From Lacticaseibacillus daqingensis (GTDB taxonomy: Bacteria; Bacillota; Bacilli; Lactobacillales; Lactobacillaceae): a DNA stretch of 51,794 nt. This document shows positions 43,196 to 51,194 of this stretch, one piece after another (within the stretch, counting starts at the first letter, position 1; the number at the start of each line of letters is the position of its first letter). The notes under the pieces were generated by a model. It ran no database searches and was not told where the DNA came from. It saw only the letters and a program-made list of their open reading frames with translations. The position numbers and the translations under genes were made by a program. The DNA lies in NCBI RefSeq assembly GCF_003946115.1, contig NZ_RHOH01000014.1, positions 1 through 51,794 on the forward strand, given 5' to 3'.

Positions 43196-43244
43196 GATTG
43201 CTAAAATTTCCTGGCCACCGTTCAGAGAACGGTATTCTGCGGAG

Positions 43245-43272
43245 GGGCGACGTGTGCAAACGTCGCCCTTTT
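43245..43272 (+). terminator. terminator of the candidate toxin mRNA
   Basis: GGGCGACGT / ACGTCGCCC perfect 9-bp stem followed by TTTTG on the plus strand. Confidence 0.6.
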
Positions 43273-43282
43273 GCATAGCCAC

Positions 43283-43311
43283 ATTATATCATGCAGACTA
43301 GATTGTGCCAA
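43283..43311 (-). promoter_or_regulatory. promoter of the candidate antisense RNA
   Basis: Minus-strand -35 TTGGCA (43306-43311), 17-nt spacer, -10 TATAAT (43283-43288). It faces the 51-codon gene. Confidence 0.7.
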
Positions 43312-43405
43312 ATTCATTGCATTTCAAGCCGGAGTACTTTCTCTGCGCTTTTCGCCCAAAGTTCGGTATACTAGGGAGGAAGTTAATCGAGGAGGTTCAT
43401 TAACA

Positions 43406-43612
43406 GTGAGTGAAAAAGAGCAAGTGAACAGTTTCTCGCGTGAGATCATTGAATTTCAGCGGAAGAACGATCTGACTGATACCGAAATGGCGCTCAACAG
43501 TCACGTGTCTGTCGAACACATTCACAACATCAAGGCAATGCGCGAGGCTCCGGATCCAACCATCATCGCGAGTCTCCGCGATTACATGGAACACAAGCCC
43601 AAGGGTAAATAG
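43406..43612 (+). CDS. small HTH-like protein (LBP_cg2779-like)
   Basis: A 68-residue protein. Residues 12-60 look like a short helix-turn-helix (IIEFQRKNDLTDTEMALNSH then VSVEHIHNIKAM). The layout fits, from memory, a small Lactobacillus-only family named after LBP_cg2779; the role is unknown. The start is GTG 43406, 10 nt after GGAGG; the frame is open to 43271. A -10 TATACT lies at about 43366. It ends in a perfect palindromic terminator. Confidence 0.7.
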   Translation: MSEKEQVNSFSREIIEFQRKNDLTDTEMALNSHVSVEHIHNIKAMREAPDPTIIASLRDYMEHKPKGK

Positions 43613-43614
43613 AC

Positions 43615-43658
43615 ACACATAAAAACTCGCTGATGCGCATCAGCGAGTTTTTATGTGT
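43615..43658. terminator. perfect palindromic bidirectional terminator
   Basis: Two 22-nt arms meet without a spacer: ACACATAAAAACTCGC..., centre GATGC|GCATC, and the exact reverse complement. It lies between converging genes. Confidence 0.9.
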
Positions 43659-43663
43659 CTCAG

Positions 43664-44287
43664 TTAATTCCGGTCCAGCGGCAACACCTTGATCACGGTG
43701 TCGTTGGGCACGCGGATCAGGTCGAAGCGCTCGGCGCTGTGGCCGACGTGCATGCCGAGGCCGTTCAGGAAGGTGGGCTTGTACGTGCTGGTCAGAGACG
43801 CCACCCAGGCCTTTTCGGCGGTGCGGTCGAGCTCGGCCAGCCGCTTGGTCTGCCACGGGTAGGCACTGGCGCGGATCGTCAGCGGGTTGGTGCCGGTCGA
43901 CAGGTCCGCGTTTTGGCTGGTGATCTCGGTTTTGGCGCCGGCGGTCCAGTAGGTGAAGTGGCGCACGGGCACCTTGCCGTTGCCGGACTGCACGGTGACA
44001 TAGTAAGAGGAACTGGCATCGGGCTGGATGATCAGCTTATCGTACTGGTAGTGCACCGCAATGCTACTGGTGTCGGTAAAATCGACCGGCCGCAGCCAAG
44101 TGACCCACGCCATACCGTAAGCCGCAGCGGCCAGCACCACAAGCTCCAGCGCGTCAATCATCAGCGTGCGCGCGGGCTTTTGGCGCATCACCACCATTTT
44201 GAGGTGGCGACTGCGAATGTTCATCATCACGAAAATCAGGTATGCAATCAAGACCACCCAGGCCCCGATGCCAATCAAGTTCCACAT
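43664..44287 (-). CDS. LVIS_2131-like membrane protein
   Basis: A 207-residue protein with two N-terminal membrane segments (NLIGIGAWVVLIAYLIFVMM and ALELVVLAAAAYGMAWVTWL), a short basic loop between them, and an extracellular domain of about 140 residues. From memory it resembles the LVIS_2131 family of lactobacilli, function unknown. ATG 44287 is preceded by TGGAGGAC. It lies 19 nt after the NADH oxidase gene on the same strand, so both are probably one operon. Confidence 0.75.
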   Translation of the reverse strand: MWNLIGIGAWVVLIAYLIFVMMNIRSRHLKMVVMRQKPARTLMIDALELVVLAAAAYGMAWVTWLRPVDFTDTSSIAVHYQYDKLIIQPDASSSYYVTVQSGNGKVPVRHFTYWTAGAKTEITSQNADLSTGTNPLTIRASAYPWQTKRLAELDRTAEKAWVASLTSTYKPTFLNGLGMHVGHSAERFDLIRVPNDTVIKVLPLDRN

Positions 44288-44306
44288 AGTGTCCTCCAGT
44301 TCAGGG

Positions 44307-45659
44307 CTAGGCGCGCTGATCCGCCTGGGTCACCGCCGCCTGCCCGAGCAAGTTGAGATAGTTCCACGGCTTATCGTAGTGCGGATTGAACAGCATGTCC
44401 ACGTAAGCCAGGTCATCGATCGTGTTCTTGTTTTGGATCATCACCGAAAGCAGATTCGCCGACTGGGTGATGTCGTATTGGCTAAACAGTTGCGCGCCAA
44501 CGATCTGACGCGTGTCGGTACGGTACACCAGCCGGCCCATGATCGGGGTGGTGGTCGGCATGAACTCCGGCCGGTAGTTGTCCGTGAACGTCACGGCCGC
44601 CACCGGCAGGCCCGCCTTTTGCGCGCGGGTTTCAGTCAACCCCGTGCAGGCCAGCGTCTTGTCGTAAAGGCGCAAGGCGCTGGTCGCCTGCGTGCCCATG
44701 TACTTGACGCGCTTGCCGAGCACGTTGAGCCCAGCCAGCTTCCCTTGGCGCACCGCGTTGGTGGCCAGCGGCGTGTACGCATCGGTGCCGGTCGGATTGA
44801 AGTGCACCGCCACCGCATCCCCCGCGGCAAAAATGTCCGGGTCGCTAGTTTGCATGTAGTCGTTGACGTGAATCGAGTGGTCGGCGTTCATCGCCACCTG
44901 ATCGTCCAAAAGCTCCGTCATCGGCTGAAACCCAACGCACACGATCGCGATGTCCGCCACCCGCTCCGCCACATCCGTGGTGATGTAGACGTGGTGAGCA
45001 TCGGTGTCAAACTTCAGCGCGGTTTCCGTCAGGCGCGTCACCACCCCGTGGGCTGCCAGCTCCTGGGCCACCTGCGTTGCCATCACCGGATCGATGTAAT
45101 GGCTGAGCAGCGCGTGCACCCCGTTGATCAAAAGGACCTCGTGGCCGGTGTGGCTGAACGCCTCCGTCAGCTCAACGCCGATGTAACCCCCACCGACGAT
45201 GGCGATGGTCTTGGCGGTCTTGGCCGCCGCTTTGATGGCCGTTGCGTCATCCGCGTTTTTGCACATGAACACCCGTGGCTGGCTGATGCCCTGAATCGGC
45301 GGCACCACCGGGTAGCTCCCGGTGGTCATGATCAGCTTGTCGTACGTCCGCGTGTAAATATGCCGGGTGGTCATATCCTGCACATCGAGGCGGTGCGCGG
45401 CGGCGTCGATCGCGAGCACGTCATGGTGCAGGTGCACGGTGACGTTAGGGCCCAGCGCCTCAAGACCGGCCGCATCGGCGTAAAACATCGACTCGAGTTT
45501 CGGGACAAGGCCCTCCAGGTACAGGGCAATGCCACACGACAAAAATGAAATATCTGTGCGCCGCTCGTACACATCGACTTGGGTGGCCGGTGCCGCGCTC
45601 AGGATCTCGCGGACCGCCGCCGTGCCGGCATGGGTGCAGCCTACCACTGCGATTCTCAT
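44307..45659 (-). CDS. nox: NADH oxidase (FAD-dependent, CoA-disulfide reductase family)
   Basis: A 450-residue flavoprotein. The FAD motif VVGCTHAGTAAV (about 5-16), the redox Cys42 in SFLSCGIALYLEG, the NADH motif AIVGGGYIGVELTEAF, and IFAAGDAVAVHF are clear. Cys42 at this place is what four-electron, water-forming NADH oxidases use as sulfenate. The reaction, 2 NADH + O2 to 2 NAD+ and water, removes oxygen and restores NAD+. CoA-disulfide reductase is the main alternative. ATG 45659 follows AAAGGAG; the frame is open 12 codons further. Confidence 0.9.
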   Translation of the reverse strand: MRIAVVGCTHAGTAAVREILSAAPATQVDVYERRTDISFLSCGIALYLEGLVPKLESMFYADAAGLEALGPNVTVHLHHDVLAIDAAAHRLDVQDMTTRHIYTRTYDKLIMTTGSYPVVPPIQGISQPRVFMCKNADDATAIKAAAKTAKTIAIVGGGYIGVELTEAFSHTGHEVLLINGVHALLSHYIDPVMATQVAQELAAHGVVTRLTETALKFDTDAHHVYITTDVAERVADIAIVCVGFQPMTELLDDQVAMNADHSIHVNDYMQTSDPDIFAAGDAVAVHFNPTGTDAYTPLATNAVRQGKLAGLNVLGKRVKYMGTQATSALRLYDKTLACTGLTETRAQKAGLPVAAVTFTDNYRPEFMPTTTPIMGRLVYRTDTRQIVGAQLFSQYDITQSANLLSVMIQNKNTIDDLAYVDMLFNPHYDKPWNYLNLLGQAAVTQADQRA

Positions 45660-45875
45660 CAGTTGTGCTCCTTTTGGGTCAAATAAGCCGACCAAAGCCG
45701 ACCGAATGCGCGCGACCCCCCATCACAACGCCAAGTTGTTACCAACTGTTCACATGTTATTATCGCACGAATAAATAGAAAGCAAAAGTCATCTTATTGC
45801 GGATCTCCCTGCCGCACCCCCCCACCGTGGGACCCTGCGTCCCTGGCGGTTCCCTCTGGAGGTTCCGGGTCACCG

Positions 45876-45904
45876 GGGGTCAGGTCGCGGTCTGGCCTGA
45901 CCCC
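45876..45904 (+). repeat. hairpin in the leader of the second RpiR gene
   Basis: GGGGTCAGG / CCTGACCCC perfect 9-bp stem with an 11-nt loop, no T run. The gap 45660-45997 otherwise holds GC-rich short repeats and the regulator's promoter region. Confidence 0.5.
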
Positions 45905-45997
45905 AATTGTCCTAGGCCGATTTGTGAGAAAGCGTTTTTTCGACGGAACGGGTTATGGTATCATGGGTGTAACATATTCGCACAGGAGGCGCGTGCC

Positions 45998-46741
45998 ATG
46001 TTCCCGTATGACAAGCTACGGACACTGAACGGACTAGAGTCTGCAGTCTATACCTATATCAACCAGCACCAGGCCACCGTCGAAAAGATGACCATCCGCG
46101 AGCTTGCCGAAAAGGCTCACGTCAGCACGACGACGATTCTGCGCTTCGCCAATAAGATGGGGTTCGAGGGCTACTCGGAGCTCCGCTACGCCATCAAGCA
46201 GCACCGCGCCAGCCTGATGCAGGCCAAAGAAGAGGTTGGCTACGACATCACCGTGCCGATCGCCGAGTTCTTCGAGAACGTCAACACGACCGACTTCGCG
46301 AACCTGATCGACCAGGCCCTCAAGCACATCGTCTCCGCACCGATGGTCCTACTGTGCGGTATCGGCACCGGTCAGGCGTTGGCCGAGTACGGGGCGCGCT
46401 ACTGGTCCAACGCGGGCAAGTTCAGCCTGTCGATCACGGACCCGTACTACCCGTTCCCGACGCACAACCCGATCCTCAACAACACGGTCATGATCGCCCT
46501 GTCGGTGTCCGGCGAAAGCCATCAGGTGATCGAGATGGCGACCCGCGCGCAGCAAAACGGCGTGTACGTGATCGCCGTCACCAACCGCGCCGATTCGACC
46601 TTGGCGCACATGAGCGACCTCGTCATCGCCTACTACATGCCGGAGATCAAGCACGGCGACCTCAACCTGACCACTCAGGTCCCGATCATCTACCTGATCG
46701 AGCTGATCGCCCACCGGCTGGCGGAACAAACCACCGATTAG
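45998..46741 (+). CDS. RpiR/MurR family transcriptional regulator
   Basis: A 247-residue regulator: RpiR helix-turn-helix (about 1-75, with MTIRELAEKAHVSTTTILRF) and a SIS domain (VLLCGIGTGQALAEYGARYW, VMIALSVSGESHQVIEMATR, VIAVTNRADSTLAHM). Its sequence is little like the first RpiR protein at 20402. It lies directly before two PTS EIIC genes, so it may control them in response to a sugar phosphate. ATG 45998 follows AGGAGG. It has its own terminator at 46782. Confidence 0.9.
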   Translation: MFPYDKLRTLNGLESAVYTYINQHQATVEKMTIRELAEKAHVSTTTILRFANKMGFEGYSELRYAIKQHRASLMQAKEEVGYDITVPIAEFFENVNTTDFANLIDQALKHIVSAPMVLLCGIGTGQALAEYGARYWSNAGKFSLSITDPYYPFPTHNPILNNTVMIALSVSGESHQVIEMATRAQQNGVYVIAVTNRADSTLAHMSDLVIAYYMPEIKHGDLNLTTQVPIIYLIELIAHRLAEQTTD

Positions 46742-46781
46742 CGCATGAACCAATAAATAAAATTGCACATTTCGTCGTTGG

Positions 46782-46812
46782 AACATGTCATAATTTTATG
46801 ACATGTTTTTGT
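46782..46812 (+). terminator. terminator after the second RpiR gene
   Basis: AACATGTCATAA / TTATGACATGTT perfect stem followed by TTTTG. Confidence 0.9.
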
Positions 46813-46880
46813 TTTGGCGCCTTGTTATTTTGTGCCCTTAAATCCTATACTTTCCTGCTGAAACCGATTACACTAGCGTT

Positions 46881-46899
46881 GTGATTGTGAGTCAATCAC
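46881..46899. promoter_or_regulatory. candidate operator before EIIC-1
   Basis: GTGATTGTGAGTCAATCAC: 7-bp inverted arms GTGATTG / CAATCAC around a 5-nt centre. The 11-nt block TGAGTCAATCA recurs before EIIC-2 at 49178-49188. Confidence 0.45.
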
Positions 46900-46926
46900 G
46901 GATTCTGGCCGGAATCGCCGTCACCC

Positions 46927-46956
46927 GGCCGTCTTGCCCGGGGGGACAAGACGGCC
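46927..46956 (+). repeat. leader hairpin of EIIC-1 with a G-run loop
   Basis: GGCCGTCTTG / CAAGACGGCC perfect 10-bp stem with loop CCCGGGGGGA. A second perfect stem, CGCGGTGCC / GGCACCGCG, follows at about 47033-47080. The gap 46742-47124 is thus mostly a structured leader. Confidence 0.6.
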
Positions 46957-47124
46957 ACCAACCGCTGTGCAGACGTGCACCCCGGTTGCGCCCGGTGACG
47001 ATCCCTGACCAGTTTGTGCCCACCAGTGGGTCGCGGTGCCTACCAATTCGAAACATGTTCTGGCACCGCGCCACCGGCCACGGCCCAAGCACGGTCAACT
47101 CATCCATTTTGGGAGGTCAACTAT

Positions 47125-48486
47125 ATGCAAGCAATTATGAATTGGCTTGAAAAGTACGTTGTGCCTGTCGCGGCAAAAATCGGCTCAATTCGCTGGTTAG
47201 TCGCGCTGCGTGACGCCTTTATTGCCACCTTGCCGATCACGATGGCCGGCTCCTTGTCCACGCTGTTGAACGCCTTACTTCAGACGTATCCAACACAGTG
47301 GGGCTGGACCGGCTTCGTTAACGCGGTTCAACCGATCATTACGATCGACAACACCGTTGGGACCGCATCTCTGACGATTTTCGCCATCTTCTTTGCCGCC
47401 ATGTGGGGCTACAACTTGTCCTCACAGTACGACGTTGATGGCGTTGCCGGGACGCTGATCTCACTGGCTGCATTCTTCATGGGCATCAACGGGACCACGA
47501 GCCTCACCCTGGGCAAGAACCTGACCAAGGGCGCGACCAAGGTGCTGACCGATGCCGGCGCCGTCGTTGGCGACAAGACCCTGACGGTCAACAGCGCCTT
47601 CTCCACGGCCAACTTAGGTTCTGCCAGTCTGTTTACTGCCATGATTTTCGGTGCGCTGGCGCTGGTGATTTACATTTTCCTGATGAAGAAAGACATCTCC
47701 ATCAAAATGCCAGACACCGTTCCACCTGCTGTGTCCAAGGCCTTCACGTCCCTGATCCCGGGGATCGCGGCCCTGTACGCTGTTGCGATCGTTAACTGGC
47801 TCTTCACCAGCCTCACCGGGAACGTCTTCGGCGACTGGCTATCCGCGACCATTCAGGCGCCGCTGCTGCACGCGGGCCAAAGCGGCTGGATGGTGCTCCT
47901 CGTGTCCCTGCTCGTTCAGGTCTTCTGGTTCTTCGGGATCCACGGCCCGAACGTCTTGGGCCCTGTCCTCGAATCCATCTGGGGCACCTCTCAGATCCAA
48001 AACATCCAGGCCCTGGCGGCTGGCGATCCGCTCCCATTCAAGTGGGTCCGCGGCTCCTTTGACGCTTACGTCTGGTACGGGGGTTCCGGTGGCACGATCG
48101 TTCTGTTGCTCGCCATCCTGCTGTTCTCCAAGCGTGCGGACGAAAAGACTGTCGCAAAGCTCGCCTTTGCCCCTGGCCTCTTCAACATCAACGAGCCGGT
48201 GATGTTCGGGCTGCCGATCGTGTTGAACGCGATCTACTTCATTCCGTTCATCGTGGCACCTGTCCTGAACACCGCGATCGCTTACTTTGTCACGATGGCT
48301 GGCTGGGTCAACCCGGTTCAGATCGCGGTGCCTTGGATCACACCACCGATCCTTAACGCGTTCATGGCCACCAACTTCGACTTCCGGGCAGCGCTGTTAG
48401 CCCTCGTCAACATGGTCATCGCCTTTGTCATCTGGCTGCCGTTCGTGATGGCGTCCAGCAAGATGCAAGAGGACGAAGAGGCTTAG
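47125..48486 (+). CDS. PTS sugar transporter subunit IIC, lactose/cellobiose family (EIIC-1)
   Basis: A 453-residue membrane protein forming the sugar channel of a PTS permease. The start MQAIMNWLEKYVVPVAAKIG and the GIHGPNVLGPVLESIWGTSQ and FNINEPVMFGLPIVLNAIYF blocks are those of CelB/LacE-type IIC proteins. It should import a beta-linked disaccharide or related sugar with phosphorylation by IIA and IIB, which are not in the window. ATG 47125 follows GGGAGG. It is nearly the same as EIIC-2 at 49320. The RpiR gene before it is a likely regulator. Confidence 0.92.
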   Translation: MQAIMNWLEKYVVPVAAKIGSIRWLVALRDAFIATLPITMAGSLSTLLNALLQTYPTQWGWTGFVNAVQPIITIDNTVGTASLTIFAIFFAAMWGYNLSSQYDVDGVAGTLISLAAFFMGINGTTSLTLGKNLTKGATKVLTDAGAVVGDKTLTVNSAFSTANLGSASLFTAMIFGALALVIYIFLMKKDISIKMPDTVPPAVSKAFTSLIPGIAALYAVAIVNWLFTSLTGNVFGDWLSATIQAPLLHAGQSGWMVLLVSLLVQVFWFFGIHGPNVLGPVLESIWGTSQIQNIQALAAGDPLPFKWVRGSFDAYVWYGGSGGTIVLLLAILLFSKRADEKTVAKLAFAPGLFNINEPVMFGLPIVLNAIYFIPFIVAPVLNTAIAYFVTMAGWVNPVQIAVPWITPPILNAFMATNFDFRAALLALVNMVIAFVIWLPFVMASSKMQEDEEA

Positions 48487-48581
48487 GCCTCACCGCTTTG
48501 CTTGAGCCGTTGGTTGCGCTTACGCGAACCAATGGCTTATTATGATTAAAGATAGAAATAACGCATAAAGGAGCTCATGCC

Positions 48582-48806
48582 ATGATTTTTATTAACGCAC
48601 CCATTTCTGGCGACAAGATGATTGAGACACTCGAGGCTTACAACGACAACGGCGTGACGTTCAAGTTCGTCTCCAAAAACGGGATGAAGCTTCTGTTTGA
48701 GACGAACATGGATGATCTGGAAGCCGCCGCTAAGTTGGCCAAGGCCACCATCAAGGCGCAACGCTGGGCGTCTGTCCTTTACTTCCAAGTCGGAGTCGAG
48801 GCCTGA
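48582..48806 (+). CDS. hypothetical protein, 74 residues
   Basis: A small soluble protein (start MIFINAPISGDKMIETLEAY) of mixed alpha/beta makeup, with no motif I know. AAAGGAG precedes ATG 48582. Its TGA overlaps the start of the next small gene (TGATG), so the two are coupled. It sits 95 nt after EIIC-1 with no strong terminator between, so it may be part of the PTS operon; the size is that of a small IIB-like or accessory protein, but no phosphorylation Cys is visible. Confidence 0.65.
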   Translation: MIFINAPISGDKMIETLEAYNDNGVTFKFVSKNGMKLLFETNMDDLEAAAKLAKATIKAQRWASVLYFQVGVEA

Positions 48807-49021
48807 TGGGCAAGTCCAACAGCACTTGGGGCAGCACCGCTGGCCTCTTGTTTCTCGCGATCGGCTTTTACACCATCATGGTGTCGCCGGCAGGCCCTGG
48901 CGTGACCAACATCCGGCCGGGCCTGCTGACGCTGGGCGTTGCCTTTGTCCTTTTGGGCTTTTGGGTGATGACCCGCCGGCGCAAGCACCACCACTCGACT
49001 GATAACAGCGATCAGTCGTGA
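48806..49021 (+). CDS. small membrane protein, 71 residues
   Basis: Two hydrophobic segments (TAGLLFLAIGFYTIMVSPAG and GLLTLGVAFVLLGFWVM) and a basic, His-rich tail (RRRKHHHS). Start codon overlaps the stop of the 74-residue gene. No family recognised. Followed by a clear terminator, so EIIC-1 and the two small genes probably form one transcript. Confidence 0.65.
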   Translation: MGKSNSTWGSTAGLLFLAIGFYTIMVSPAGPGVTNIRPGLLTLGVAFVLLGFWVMTRRRKHHHSTDNSDQS

Positions 49022-49023
49022 GC

Positions 49024-49051
49024 AACAGCCGTCTTCGGGCGGCTGTTTTTG
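49024..49051 (+). terminator. terminator
   Basis: AACAGCCG / CGGCTGTT stem followed by TTTG, three bases after the stop codon. Confidence 0.82.
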
Positions 49052-49177
49052 CGTGCAACACACTTAGGATCGCGCCGATATCCAGCGTTCACGGTTCCTC
49101 GCCACTGACCGAACCGGCGTCCGCGCTTGAGGCGTTCTGACTTCGCGCGTCGGGACGCCTTATTTGTGTACGCGGCA

Positions 49178-49217
49178 TGAGTCAATCAGTTACGATAAAA
49201 CTGTGGCAAGTTGCCAC
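49178..49217. promoter_or_regulatory. candidate operators before EIIC-2
   Basis: TGAGTCAATCA (49178-49188) is shared with EIIC-1. A short palindrome GTGGCAA-G-TTGCCAC follows at 49203-49217, directly before the leader hairpin. Confidence 0.4.
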
Positions 49218-49243
49218 CAAGTCCTGATCAGGCTGATCCCCAA

Positions 49244-49270
49244 CCGGTGCACGGGGGGAACTTGCACCGG
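49244..49270 (+). repeat. leader hairpin of EIIC-2 with a G-run loop
   Basis: CCGGTGCA / TGCACCGG perfect stem with loop CGGGGGGAACT. The stem differs from that of EIIC-1 but the loop block CGGGGGGA is the same. A second stem, GGGCTC / GAGCCC, lies at about 49280-49297. Confidence 0.6.
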
Positions 49271-49319
49271 CGCGTCACCGGGCTCATCCACGAGCCCAGT
49301 CAACCAAGGGAGGAACGCA

Positions 49320-50681
49320 ATGGAAATTATGATGAACTGGCTCGAAAAATATGTCGTGCCAGTAGCCGCTAAGATCGGCTCAATCCGCTGGTTGGTTGCG
49401 CTGCGCGATGCCTTCATCGCCACGATGCCAATCACCATGGCCGGCTCTTTGGCCACTCTGTTTAATGCTATTTTAGGGACCTATCCCGCCCAGTGGGGCT
49501 GGACCGGGTTCGTGAATGCCGTTCAGCCGTTCATTGCCGTTAACGGCACCATCGGCACGGCCAGCCTGAGCATATTCGGCGTCTTCTTCGCCGCAATGTG
49601 GGGCTACCACCTGTCGACACAGTATGACGTGGACGGCGTGGCCGGGGCCCTGGTGTCCCTGGCTGCCTTCTTCATGGGCATCAACGGCGCAACCAGCGTG
49701 ACGCTCAACGAAGGGCTGTCCAAGGCAGCTACGAAGCTTTTGACCGATGCCGGGGTCGTGGTGGGCGACAAGTCCATCACCATCAACTCCGCATTTTCCA
49801 CCGGGAACCTGGGCTCCACGAGCCTGTTCACCGCGATGCTCTTCGGCGCGCTGGCGCTGGTGGTGTACATCTGGCTGATGAAAAAAGACATTACCATCAA
49901 GATGCCAGACACCGTCCCGCCTGCTGTGGCCAAGGCCTTCACGTCGCTGATTCCGGGGATCGCGGCCCTGTATGTGGTGTCCATCGTGAACTACCTGTTC
50001 ACCAGCCTGACCGGCCACGTGTTCGGCGACTGGCTGTCGGCCACCATTCAGGCGCCGCTGCTGCACGCCGGGCAAGGCGCCGGAATGGTGATCCTGGTGA
50101 CCTTGCTGGTGCAAGTCTTCTGGTTCTTCGGGATCCACGGTCCGAACGTGCTGGCGCCGATTCTGGAATCCATCTGGGGCACCTCTCAGATCCAGAACAT
50201 CCAGGCACTGGCAGACGGCAACCCACTGCCATTCCAGTGGGTGCGCGGCTCCTTTGATGCGTACGTGTGGTACGGCGGCTCCGGTGGGACCATCGTGCTG
50301 CTGATCGCGATCCTGCTGTTCTCCAAGCGGGCCGATGAAAAAACGGTCGCCAAGCTGGCGCTGGCGCCAGGGCTGTTCAACATCAACGAACCCGTGATGT
50401 TCGGCCTGCCGATCGTGCTGAATGCCATCTACTTCATTCCGTTCCTGGTGGCACCGGTGGTCAACGTGACCATCGCCTACTTCGTGACCATGGCCGGCTG
50501 GGTGAACCCCGTTCAGATCGCCGTCCCATGGATCACGCCACCTGTACTGAACGCGCTGATGGCGACGAACTTCGACTTCCGTGCCGCGCTGCTTGCGCTG
50601 TTCAACATGGTCGTCGCGTTCGTCATCTGGCTGCCGTTCGTCATGGCTTCCAGTCGCATGCAGGACAAGCTCGAGGCCTGA
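49320..50681 (+). CDS. PTS sugar transporter subunit IIC, lactose/cellobiose family (EIIC-2)
   Basis: A 453-residue paralogue of EIIC-1, of equal length and the same along most of its sequence (for example both start with NWLEKYVVPVAAKIGSIRWL and share the GIHGPNV and FNINEPVMFGLP blocks). Differences cluster in the first quarter (TLFNAILGTYPAQWGW against TLLNALLQTYPTQWGW) and in the loop near residue 130, so the two may differ in substrate or in timing. ATG 49320 follows GGGAGG. It has its own leader and terminator, so the pair arose by duplication of the gene together with its control region. Confidence 0.92.
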   Translation: MEIMMNWLEKYVVPVAAKIGSIRWLVALRDAFIATMPITMAGSLATLFNAILGTYPAQWGWTGFVNAVQPFIAVNGTIGTASLSIFGVFFAAMWGYHLSTQYDVDGVAGALVSLAAFFMGINGATSVTLNEGLSKAATKLLTDAGVVVGDKSITINSAFSTGNLGSTSLFTAMLFGALALVVYIWLMKKDITIKMPDTVPPAVAKAFTSLIPGIAALYVVSIVNYLFTSLTGHVFGDWLSATIQAPLLHAGQGAGMVILVTLLVQVFWFFGIHGPNVLAPILESIWGTSQIQNIQALADGNPLPFQWVRGSFDAYVWYGGSGGTIVLLIAILLFSKRADEKTVAKLALAPGLFNINEPVMFGLPIVLNAIYFIPFLVAPVVNVTIAYFVTMAGWVNPVQIAVPWITPPVLNALMATNFDFRAALLALFNMVVAFVIWLPFVMASSRMQDKLEA

Positions 50682-50690
50682 CGCCTCACT

Positions 50691-50717
50691 AGGGCATCGC
50701 TCAGCGGTGCCCTTTTT
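50691..50717 (+). terminator. terminator after EIIC-2
   Basis: AGGGCA / TGCCCT stem followed by TTTTTG. Confidence 0.75.
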
Positions 50718-50780
50718 GCGTGGCGTCAGTGCTTGTGCGGTGGTACACTTGACGCATTGTGAACGCGTTGGAGGTGCCCT

Positions 50781-51194
50781 ATGTCTGATTCCGTTACTAA
50801 AGTGTTGGCCGGCCTGCTCTGGGTCGTCCTCATGCTCATCGTGCTGGTCCCGCTGATAGGGATCCAGCTTCTCGCGTTCCACCTGCTCGGCTGGGCAGTG
50901 CACCCACTGTTTTGGTACGTCATCGGCGTCAACGTGGTCGGGATTTTGCCCGGCACCTTCACAGACGGCCTGACCACCGTGATGCAACACGCCGGCGTGC
51001 GCTGGGCCACGCAGCAGGCCGTCAACCTGGTGCTCGATATCCTGATCACCTGGGGGCTGTTCCACGCGCTGGCCGCCTGGCCGTTTCACCTGCCGCTTCC
51101 GGCGGTGGACCTGCTGCTGGTCAGCATTGCCAGCGGCGTGGTGTCTTGGCTGGTTGCAAGCTTGCTGGATCACGCCAACGGGGACGACAAGTAG
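50781..51194 (+). CDS. membrane protein, 137 residues
   Basis: About four hydrophobic segments (LAGLLWVVLMLIVLVPLIGI, FWYVIGVNVVGILPG, VNLVLDILITWGLFHALAAW, DLLLVSIASGVVSWLVASLL) and a short acidic tail. A YrvL-like regulatory membrane protein came to mind because of the layout, but I cannot confirm it. GGAGGTG precedes ATG 50781. It is a single gene with no clear tie to the PTS genes. Confidence 0.6.
   Translation: MSDSVTKVLAGLLWVVLMLIVLVPLIGIQLLAFHLLGWAVHPLFWYVIGVNVVGILPGTFTDGLTTVMQHAGVRWATQQAVNLVLDILITWGLFHALAAWPFHLPLPAVDLLLVSIASGVVSWLVASLLDHANGDDK

Larger units (their letters stand above)
43157..43276 (-). ncRNA. candidate antisense RNA antitoxin
   Basis: From the promoter TTGGCA-17-TATAAT a transcript of about 120 nt would begin near 43276, form hairpins GGGCGACGT / ACGTCGCCC and ACCGTTC / GAACGGT, and end at AAGCCGCA / TGCGGCTT with six T, right after the toxin stop codon. 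It would be fully complementary to the 3' end of the toxin mRNA. No RNA data were available. Confidence 0.5.
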
